Shown here: piece by piece, positions 36,603-48,600 of the stretch | Layout: every line of letters starts with the position of its first letter | How positions within the stretch are numbered: the stretch's first letter is position 1 | Source: Tubiluchus corallicola | Taxonomy: Eukaryota; Priapulida; Priapulimorpha; Priapulimorphida; Tubiluchidae | Assembly: GCA_030141605.1 (NCBI GenBank) | Contig: JAQGDQ010000013.1 | Span: 820,447-884,446, forward strand | Length of the DNA stretch: 64,000 nucleotides | Direction of reading: 5' to 3' | Notes under the pieces: model-generated | What the model saw: the letters and a program-made list of their open reading frames with translations, nothing else | Database searches by the model: none | What the model was told of the DNA's origin: nothing | Program-made: the position numbers and the translations under genes

Positions 36603-39600
36603 CTATAAAAAGTAACAAAAATGACATACTTTATGAATAGTGGCACAACTTTAGACACAATGAAATATCTCGAAAATAAGGTAATATTAGAATCTGATTA
36701 CGTTATTGGTATTATACCACAACAATAATGACAGAATTGCCCTAATAAAATTATGTATAATAAAACCAGCTATATTTCAGTAACATTTGCGCACGGTCCC
36801 ATAGAAACTATTGTTAATAAAACTTGGTTAATATAACCACTGTGCTATTTAATAAAACCACATTTTTCAGTAACTGGGGAAAAAAGAAATGTATTATTGG
36901 TATTTTGTGTATTTTTTAAGATACACAGTTGAAATTCATGTCTTCTTAAGTCAAGACCACACAGAAGGTAAAGTCAGTTGTTTTATCATAACTTCTCAGC
37001 ATGTACAACTGATAGAGTGCAACTTAGTCTGTTCTCTGTTTAATGAATTTGAATCACTGTCGTATACTTCTATTAAACAAACAAAACGTTTCGTGGGCTG
37101 CTCCCAAATTGTCAATTGTAAAAAACTAAACTGTAAATATTCATAAAAGTATTAAATTTTATCACTGTTGTATGCATGAATAATACTGTAGGCGTGTCAC
37201 CGAGCTGATGACTGACCCATGTTTAACTGCCATAATAATAATTAAGGTGAAGCGTTTACGTACAGTACTTTGTCAAATACACGTTTTTGCAACAGGCCAC
37301 CACATAATAAAACCGTTGTTTTTAAGACCACTTATTGCTGGTCTCCTGGTGGTTTTATGGTGGCGACTATTGCACATGATTATAATAAATTCCTAGTACT
37401 GCTAAAAGTACTTTTGATAGATAACTTCATAGTATATATAATTTCTGTAGCTACTTTAGCAGGTCTTCATCATTCTTGATCAACTGCGATCAAAGGATCT
37501 TATCTTCTCACTGGTAGCTTATCTTTTCAATCAGGGCCGCTGGGCATCGTTGAAAAACGAGTGTTTTTGTCCATTTGCTGCATAACTGATACTTCTCTGC
37601 TTGACAAAATGGAAAGGTGCCAAGAATCAAGCTGGTAAAGGTTGAATAGCCTATTCAACTGTGGTGTAGGAGGCCTATTTACATTTTGTTTGACACCGTG
37701 GCTTTGTAGAATAAACATTTTGCCAAACCCACCTACACGATTTTTTTTTAAATTCTGCCCAAACACAATGTACAAAAATCGTTTATGCACATGGCTCTTC
37801 ATTAAGTTTTGTGACAAAGTTCTAAGCCCTTTTCGGAGGAGGACAAACAGGGTTACAAAAAAGAGGAAGTTTGCGAAATATCTTCACTACAGCTCATAAT
37901 AGTCACACATTTTCACTTCTGAGCTTTTTGTGCTTTCTCAGATTCTTGCATTTTAAAATTACTTAAAGCATAGCATTGTAGTGATGACAGTAGTTATATT
38001 TTGCATATAATGTTTGCTAAAAAGCTGCCTCCAGTAGGTAAACACACTGAATCTACCAGCATTCTTTTTGGTAAGGTAGGACAAATGCTAAGTACAATGT
38101 CCATGCATTAATAATTAGTAGCGATGAGCAAAATCTATTAGTAGTAAATAATTAAAACTCTTACAACCAGCTTGGTGTTGTTTGTCTAGTTCATTGATCA
38201 GTTTTTGAGCAGTAGCGATGTGCATTTCCACTTCCTTCAGTTCATCTACTGCATCTCTGTACACATCAGGCATATTTGTCTCACACGTCAGAGTGCTCAA
38301 GATGCGACTCCTAAAAATGAAGCAATAAGCGTTTTTCACGATTTCGTTGTGCGCACGTGCATTTGCTATAGGTCAAAGGTCAAGTGTACCCCACAGCAAC
38401 ACATCTTAACTACAACCGTCATGTGATACATGTGTAAAGCAAAACCGTCTGCCACACCGGTTCAGTAACATCAGTTGGACATGTTACACATGGACATCAC
38501 TTAATTATGCATTAGTCTGTGTGTAGAGCGATTTATTGGCAGGATCTTGTTTGGAAACAAGAAAATACTTGTACGGCTGACAAGTACGGTTGCTATAGCA
38601 ACAAGTTGTAAGCAAAATTCCTTGCATAAAGTCTGGTCGCTGGTCACTTGATAGTAGATACAAACCGCTAGTAATACAGTAGTAGCATCAGTAGTCAGAC
38701 ATGAAGCAAAAACATATAATAATTACACTATTTACGTTACTAGTGCATTATTATGGGACATGTGCTGTTTTAATGCATCAAATTGGGTAAAAAATGTTAT
38801 TGATAAAATAAGAATTTGCCTTAAGCAAAATAAAAAATTTATAAAAAAAAATTAAATAAAAAAATAAAATAAAAAGCAAATAAAATCTGATTAAAGTGCG
38901 TCGTTAAGTGAAAAAAGTGTGAAATGATCAGTGATGTTAAAACGAAACGTCGTTAAATAGGGAATCGTTAAGCAAGGACTTACTGTACTATTAAAAGTAT
39001 ACAAAAATAGATTATTTAAGCTAAGTAAAACAATAGCAAAAAAGATATGATTAAACAGGACATATAGAAACATGTGAAAAGCCATTTATATCTGTGAGTT
39101 AAAATCCATGAAACTTGTTTTATTTGTTGCTACTCACCGCAACATAAAACAACAGTCACTTTCATTGTTAAGCTATTGCAATAGTGAGTACTAGTAAGAG
39201 TTACTGACAAAATTATTAATAGCCAGTAACACTTAAGTATAATACTGCCGTGACTGGGACTGTTTCAGATGAACAGTAAATGATTTAGCTCACCTGCGGA
39301 ACTGTAAAGCTTGTATGCGCAACAGTAGTTCATCACGTCCCAGCTCAAAACTCATATGAGTAGCTTCATTTTCATTCTCTATTTGATCTACTTCCTCTTT
39401 TGTCTTTGCCTGAGATCCCTAAGTAAAAAGCCAAGTGGTTGAATGCTAGTAGACTTGAATCAAATACTTATATTATGTCATTTCTTTATAATTTGATACC
39501 CTGGTAGCATTCAAAATGCAAGGCTTACTTAACCCAAACGGTTGTTGTTAAACTGGATCACAGCTGTTGATCGAAGTCATGCTTCTAAGATGAGACACAA

Positions 39601-42600
39601 AATTGGGAAAGGTGACTTAGTTGGTCTGAGTTCAAGTTTCAAAGATATTATGTTAAGCTCACAACATTGTATGTCCCGAATGTCCCGGAAACTAAATATG
39701 CTGACTAAGCTGAAGATATCAACTCATTTACGGCACAACTTACTGTAAACAAAGCCAAATATTTGTATAAACTGAATAAAGTTTGTGGAAATAATGATCT
39801 CTAATTAATTTTCAAACACATGTAAATATTTCACGATTGCAATTAATATCACTCTAAAATTAAAATTATATTTCATGTAATGATGCGTCTCACTTGTCAA
39901 TGGACAAATTGTTTTATATGTTATATTTTTCTATTGGCTGTAGAAAATGCTGAATTTGTCAATAAACTATATATATAAGTCTTGATTTGGGGAATCAGTA
40001 AACTGTCGTGCACCCAAATATTGACGACCAATAAAATCAAAAGATCTTTGACATGTGAAAACTTGTGCAGAATTTACCTTCCAGTAGATATCATCTGGAT
40101 CAAAAAGAGACAGCTCTTCGAGTACTCTACTTTTGACCTCCTCCGACGGATGACTGAACGTCTCGAGAATCAGCGGAAGGCTAGAAAGAAAAAAATCAAC
40201 ATCAGACAAAAGGCGACGTCCACACGAGACACAGTAGTTAAACAGAAAGTGAGGGGGTAAATCATTGAAGTAGATGCAAAAAAACGAAGGGCCCAAGTTG
40301 ATCCTTGAGGGATGCCAAATGTCACGGCATCACAGCTACGGTTGACAGTAGGCAACGTCGATCCGTGATATTCTGCAATTACACTAAATAAACTATCGTC
40401 AAAGTAAAGGTTTTCTGGAGGCCGCGTCCAACAGTCGCTAATAAATTATCGCGACTGTGTTTTGTCGCCAGGCATTTGTGCCAACTTCTAAATAATTTTG
40501 CCCAATTTTTGCGAATTTCGTGCTTTTCTTCTCAAACAAAAGTGAAATTGTCTTGTGTCGAACAAAGAGTAATTTGTTGCATACAGACTTCACATGACAC
40601 GTTTGTTAGTGTTTGGCGACTTCTGCAACAAGGCGAATGTTGCACGATTTTTGCGTTGGATAAACTGCAATCATTTCACAACCATCTCACAGATATAAGT
40701 GTGGGACATCTGAGCCAAAATATCGCCAAAATGTTGAAAACTAGCCACAAAGTCATTGCATCACTCTCAAAAGCGTCTCAACAAAGTTTTTTCGCATATT
40801 CTGAAATTGATGACGAACGTCGCGTACATTCAGACAACTTAGGACAGTTTAAAGAAGTTTTGCGACTCCGACGAACTTTGAACATTTTAAAAAATTTTGC
40901 TGATGCCGCCACCTATTAACAAAAGTTTTACAACAATTTGGAAAACTCTTGATTTTGGACAGTTGCCGAAGTCACGAACCCTGTAACTGTCGCTCAAATA
41001 TACTAGACACAGTAGGCTACGCTTAATAGACTCAGAGTTAATTGACTCAATCGCTTAATTGACTCAAAAATGCCTGGTACAAGCCACTTCTAGTCAAATA
41101 TACATAAAAACTGTCAGTAATTGACTCAAGTAACTCTACATAATTAACTCAATATTTTTCATTCGCATACTCAAAGTAAAACATTTGTATGTGCCCAAAG
41201 AGCCTTTCCTACTTTTACGTCATCTTTACTTTGCTTTTGTGCACCACAATATATGTAGAAACAATCATGTTAAGTACCGTTTTGTTTGTAAGCACGAACA
41301 TTTAAAATGCACTAATATGCTAGTGTAGCAGTTTTGCTTTGAATCTGTTACCTGCTAGTCACTGCGTTACCCAAGAATTTCTAGAAGCTAAACATTTAAT
41401 CACTTGTCTAGCGACTTCCTTTCGAAGCTCCTGTTGCAAATCGCCTTTTCACGCTTAATCAGTTAACAGTTACTGATGCAGGTACAATTTTTGCAAATAA
41501 GCAGACTTCTGTTATTTAGAAAAGTATACTTTTTAATTTATTGCTAATTCACTTATATAAATTAATATTTTAAATTTTTTTTTAATTTTTAACTGTACAA
41601 AGGAATTTAGGCATTGCTTCGTTTCTAAAATTCATTATAAAACTTTGCAGTGCATACTAAGCTGATGACTCAAACTTTTATAGCAGTAATACTACACTCA
41701 TCAGTTAATAGGTTCAATCGGTTAATTGAGTCAAAACACTTCGGTCCCAAAGTGAGTCTATTAAGCAGTGCCTACTGTATAAAACTTTGCCTTGGTTTAA
41801 CATAAAAACTTACCAATTGAGCTCAAATATACTAATGCAAGATTTAACATTGTCTGGGCTCTCACCATCACAAATGCCTCTGACTTCATTCCTGCAATCA
41901 TCAAAAATAAATACAGTAAGTCCTCACTTAGCGGCGCTAATGCGTTCCAGCGAAATGTGACGTTAAGTGAAACATTGTTAAATGAAGCCAAGACTTGCAT
42001 AGAGAGTAATGTAAAAGAATTGAGATGCGTCAAAAATCAATACTGCTTAAATCATATAACTTAAACATTCTATGAGTTTTATTCATATTTCTACTGATTG
42101 ATGTCTTCCTGTTTGCCTGAAGCCACCTATATACTTTATTTACCATTACCTAGCTATAATGGTTTCCCTTTCATTAAAGTTTAAGCCTAGGCAGCTGTCA
42201 AATAATAAAACCTGCAGAATAAAGCCACGACCTGGGGCAACCTTCTAAACCTTGTCTACATACATTGCACTTAGTCTGGTTGTTACAGCGACAAGTTGCA
42301 GGCAAAATTGCTGGCTGATTACTTGATACAAACCGCTAGTAAAGCAGCAGTAGCATCAGTAACAAAAATATGTATTATAATTACAAAGTTTACATTACTA
42401 GTGCGTTTTAGAACAGAATAATGCAACAGGTGCCATTTGAATGCATCAAATTAGGTAAGAATTTTGTTAATCAAATAAATTTGCGTTGAGCAAAATAAAA
42501 AAAATAGTTGTTAAAGCAAAATGTGCATCGTTAAGTGAAAAAAAGAGTGTCAAAATGTACATTAAAATGGGGAGTTGATAAGCGAGGAATTACTGTATTA

Positions 42601-45600
42601 CAAAAAACAGCAGCACATAAGTATACCAAAAATTCCAGGAATTTGTGATTCTGTTATATGTGAAAATGTTTAAGGAAAAGAAAAAACCTTCCATAAGCAC
42701 CTACCATTGCAGTTCTTGAAACAGTTCTAGATTTTTCTCTTTTGGCAACGTAACTCTGGCTATAGCCAACTTTTTAAGTCTCAACTGGAACAATAAAAAA
42801 GACAAAAGTGAATAGAAAAGTGAGCAAAAATATGAGACCATCTGTGATTTCAATTGTCTGTATTAGGGTAAAAGTAAAAATAATGTAAAGTAAATGTAAA
42901 AAAGTTAAATTTTTTTATATAAACACATTTGTTTATCAGCAGCATTAACATCACAAAAGCTGCCTGAAATTCGTGATGACCGAGAAATGCATTAAAAACA
43001 ACCTACTTTACTTCGTAAGAAATCAGTTTGCCACAATAAACTAGAGATGTCAGCACTTGTCACATAGGATCTGTCATCATAGTTAATTAAGAAACCACGT
43101 ACCTTACTTTGCAAGCAATCAGTTTGCCATAGTAAACTAGAGACGTTAGTATTTGTCACATAGGGTTTGCCATCATAGTTAATTGAAAAACCACATACCT
43201 TACTTCGTAAGCAATCAGTTTGCCACAATAAACTAGAGATGTCAGCACTTGTCACATACGGTTTGTCATTATAGTTAATTAGATGGATACTGTTTTCTTC
43301 ACTAAGCTGAATTCTGAAATAAATAAATACTTCATGAGTGGCAAATTTTTACCACAGTTCCTCGTCTAAGAACTTAAAATACATTCACACAAACACAATT
43401 TACCTCTGTAATACTTCACTTTATTACTATTTACCTCTGTAATACTTCACTCTCCTACTAACCACTAGCAACCAGATGAATATTAAAAAAAAACAAATAA
43501 TTCAACTGACTAGATTGTGAGAAGTATGAATTATTACCACAGCATAACGATAAAGTTGACAGGTTAAAGAAAAATCGGAGGATTGATTAGTCTCAATCTC
43601 ATTTTAATATACTGTCAAGAATATACGTTTTCTTGCCTATAAAAGTTAGCAATTGCTTCTAATATTTGAATAATTACTTTGGAAGGTCGATTAGCAGCAA
43701 CCAAACGCAGCTATCGCTTACATCACAAATTAACCACAGTGCAATGGTAGGCATCTTCCCAGGGTGTCAACCACGTTTGTGCAAGCTGATGTGATGTCAC
43801 GAAAATGAGTTCTACGTCACACTGACGTCAGAGGCAAACACTGCACTTCATGCTTACCTATTCGTTGGCCACACAAATGTGACAGAAAAGGTGCCATTGT
43901 CAGTCTTAGTAGATTCGCAGAACCACGGGTAGCTTTGAAAGTTTAGCAAAATTTAACTATATGAGATAATTATTATTTAATCTAAGTTCTGATTCAAAAA
44001 AAGTTGTAGTTTTCAATATTTTGGAGCACACTTTATTTTGAACTAATGTCTACACTGATTGCCCGATTGTCCGGTTTTCCCTTCAGTAAAGCAGTAAAAA
44101 TAAAAACACGTACAATTTCACTTGTCTAGGTTTATCCAGCTCCAGTTCTGCATTTATCTGTTGTTGTAAAATATCTTCATTTGATCTGTTAGAACTGAAA
44201 AATAAGAAACAGTTAAGAGAACAAGAAAAAATAGCCAATCAAGAGGTTGTTTATTTGCGAGATACAAACATAGAAAACAAAATTTAATTCGTTTACATGT
44301 TGACCTATTCGATTAGTAAGTGTAAGAAGACTTTATTCAATTCTGTACTCTTATCTGGTACAAAATTACAAACTAATGCTTAAAAGAACAACACTAATTA
44401 TAAATAAAGCTATGAGTCCTTGTGCACACAATGCGTGATACGTATTGAGTGTTTCCATCTTTCTGCCATGTTTGGTGTGGCTATTTGTGAAAATTGTAAG
44501 CAATAATTTTTGGAAACCGTGTCTCTGTCGAAATTTAAAAGCGTGATAATTACAGCTGCAGCATTAGCTTAACATTGTACTACTAGACGGAAAAGAAAGC
44601 ACAGCTTTTGGGTGCACGACATTTTACAGGGAAGAGAAATAATATGGCCAGTATCATCATTTAGTGAAAGAACTGCAGTTAGATGCACAACACATAACTA
44701 TGTGCTTCTTTCAGCTCTCCAAAACTCAAATAGAAAGAATATTATTGTTTATTGGAGCTAATGTGACCAAAACTCACCTAACTACAATTTTCAGAAAGCT
44801 AAACAGCGAAAATGGTCACCGGAAACTTGAAAACTTGCTATATCACCTAGACAATGGCAGTTTCCTATCTGTGTATTGTTGAGTGATGCGAATTCGGGCG
44901 ATAGTGATCACGTTCAAATAAATACTGATCACACATCATGCATCACGGATCATGCATCATGCACACATGGAGTCGTGTCTAAGAAAGCAATACTGCTGAT
45001 ACCAATTACCAATATTAAATAACTACATATTAAATATATTTAATTTTAATTAAATGTAGAAAATGGTAGACAAGTGCACTAGACTACTAAGTAAGTACAG
45101 AATAAATTACCTAACTTGGATTTTGGCTAAAAAAAGTATTTCAATACTGCATCATTACACATTATTACTGCACAAACTAAACATACCTGATGTCCATATA
45201 AGCAGAATATTGAGTTACGTCTCCATAGGTGGCAGCAAGCTGCGCCATGTACGCATTTGCAGCTTCCAAATCTCCTGGAGCCATTTTATTTAAAGATGAT
45301 TGATTATTATGAATAAAATAGTCAAGAAATTCAACCGGATTCATATCTTTAACCTAAAATACAGTTTAACAAATAAAATTATTTTTAAAATGAAATGTAT
45401 TTCAATTTATTGTTGTAATAACCTGGCAGTAATCAGTTATTTTTTTACTTATTAAATTACTTAACAGTTAGAAATTAATATGCAAGCTTTAAAGCCTGTA
45501 GGCTATGACAATCACGGAAAGCTAGTAACTTCAATACGCAAACAATGGGGAACTATCCCAGTCTCGAATGTACCGCATAACCTGCTCTATGAACTTCACA

Positions 45601-48600
45601 GAAAGATTCTGCAACTTTGAGATCTCACTTTATGACTACGAAACTAAAGTTTTTTTCCAAGTAGAATCACTTTTCTCTGGTGTAACTTGACATACCAGAC
45701 AGAAATACTTGTGGCACTATGTTCTTTCACACAAGACAACATGAAAACCGCAGAAGAGTCACTCATTTTAGTCAAAATTTTACAAAATGCCTCAGGAAAT
45801 ATTTAAACACAAAACACACATTCCATGAAAGAAAAGCTTTTTCACAGTTTCAGCGATTGATGATGATTGTGAAAAGGTCAAATGTTAAGTGTAGCAGACA
45901 ACGCATTTGTGTACACTTGACAATGTTTCGTGGCCCATGCTATTGTATTAGCAACAGTTTAAACAGCTAGCTAAGAACTTATCTAGTTCATTTTTCTTAT
46001 TTTAAACCACAATCTTGCTAGTAAATCACTTTACGCAACAGACTAATGCATAATTAAATACAGTCCACATAACTCAACTGAAGTTACTGAACTGATGCAA
46101 CAGATGTCTTTGCTTTACCCACATGTCACGCGGCGGTTATAGTCAAGACGCATTACTGTTATACACTTAACCTTTGACCCACAGTAACTACGCATGCACA
46201 CAATGAAACTGTGCAATGTCTTGTAACCCACCTCATCTGGCATTGCCTTCACTGCATGTCCATCTTTAATAAGAACTTCATGAATGTACATGTCCTCCTC
46301 ACTATGAGTGTCACACAGGTACATAGATACCACACCGCACTACACGCACAATAAAAAACAAATTAAATCTTTAATATTTTACATTTTAGCATTGACTTCA
46401 AAATTCTAGTATTTTCCTACAAAATTTTGCATGGACAGTGTGCAACATATTTGTCTGATCATTTATTTCTGTATAGTCCTGCTCATGATGGTGTTGCAAA
46501 ATGTGCCACTGATCCTTTACAGTTAAAAGAGACCAGATATAAGCAAGAAACATGTGACCATCGTGCTTTTGTAGTTACTGCTCCATGATTGTGAAATCGC
46601 TTACCATGCGTCAACTACCAACATTATAAACTTTTAAAAAAACGTTTAAAAGCACACCTTTTGAGGCAGAATTATGGATTATAGTTTTATTTGTACATTA
46701 TTCAATCTTACGATGACTTTTAAAATATCAGAAGCTTGGCACAAAACAGAATTAATATAATATTATGATTTTATGAATGATTAATTTTATAATGACTGTG
46801 TATGTAATTGTGAATTGTAACTTTTTAATTGTAAAGTACATCAAGATCTCCCATGTGATGTGCTGTACAAATAATATATTACTATTATTATTATTATTAT
46901 TATTATTATTACTACTACTGCTGCTGCTGCTACTACTACCACTACCACTACCACTACCACTACCATTATTATTATTATGATTATTATTATTATCAAAACA
47001 GATTTATCTTAATTGTATGCAAAAGAATCTTGAATGTAATTATTGGGTAAAGCTAACAGACACAGTCGCTTGCAACAGAATTATAAACTAATTATGCCTG
47101 AAATGTTACAATTTAAAACACGATTTCATTTATTAGAATTATTAAATGTTATTAAAGCTTCTAGCATAAAAATAAACATTGGCAGAAAGCCCGAACACTC
47201 AGTATCTAACCTTCATCTTTGACTCAAAAACTTCAAACGCTATAGTTAAAGAAAGGAACAAGTCACTCACTACGTTGGGTTTATTTTACAGCTATCACTT
47301 AAACGTAGAAAAATATAACGCAAAAATTGGCAAAGAACGACCTATAAAACATAAATTTAGAATGGCCTACCTCTGAAAAGAGATTTTAGGTGCGGTGGTT
47401 GCCGTCGTTCACTTGAAAATCATAAGGTAACTAGGAGACTTTGTGACTTTTCATAAGCGCATCGTGGCTTTCCCTAAGCAGGCGCTACTTAAACTAATTC
47501 AAACTTCTGCAGTTTACCTAACGGTCACTCAAAAATATTACAAAATCATCTAATTTTCGTGTGAAAACTTATTATACTTTTGATGAAGATTAACCGAGCG
47601 CTACTTTTCTTCAAGACGAATGACGTCATTGGAAGAAGAATGGGCATTGAAAATGGGAGCGCCTACATATGAAATGTTCGCAACTTTAAAGTGATTTTAC
47701 TATTCACACGACATGCCTATTGTAATTTTATTACTAAATCCTTCTAGCACTTTTTGTGAACATTGAAATGAGCCTAACCTCTTTAAAGCTTGACTTTTAC
47801 TTTAAAACAGAAACAGACTCAGTACTTTATTAAAACCACGAGACACTTACATCGGTGATCTCTTCAATCATTCCATACAATGGTTTATCTCTTACAAGGT
47901 CCAGCAAGGCAGCTTTGCAAGCGTAAGTCCAGCGTCGCTAAAAGAAAAAACTTTATAGATGCAAACATTAAGCCAATGCAGAAGAATTTAAATCAGTGTA
48001 AATAAAACAAACAGTTAATCAGCAAATAATGAAAAATTAAAATCAATAATCACCCCATTTGCAGGTGTGATACCAGTTAATTTTGCTCGTATTGCCAGCA
48101 TTGGAATGTCCATGAAACACATCCTAAAATAACAAAAATGAACTTGCAGATGTCCTACTGGAATAAACGTATCAGTTTAAAAACATAACACCTACCAAAG
48201 GAACAGATTCTGTTAATTTGATTTATTACAATTTTCTTGTGAATGAAATAGTGAGGCACAGCAAAAATTAGGAAAGGGAATTTTTTTTAGCAATTTGGGA
48301 ATAATTAATTGGAAGCGGTAAAGTCAGACTTTTCTAATGCATTTAAATAATCGCTTCCATGTGATAGACACAGCTTTATGTGTTTTGTTATAGGAGGATA
48401 GGATGATTTTTTGTATACTACTCCACTTTCAAGCACGGCATTTAATACTGCAAAAGCGTTTCTGGTAACTAAATAAAAGATTAAAATCTTAATTAACAAC
48501 AGGCGAGCCCAACTAGGCATGACATTATAAACTAACATAATTTTCAACAGCAAAAATATTCTACAATCGTGTCGCACATGTTTGCGAAAGTGAAAATTGA

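Noticed and set aside
40476-40919. 147-codon + strand frame
   Set aside because: Lies in a dispersed repeat shared with 56650-57140 where it is not preserved; no domain recognised.
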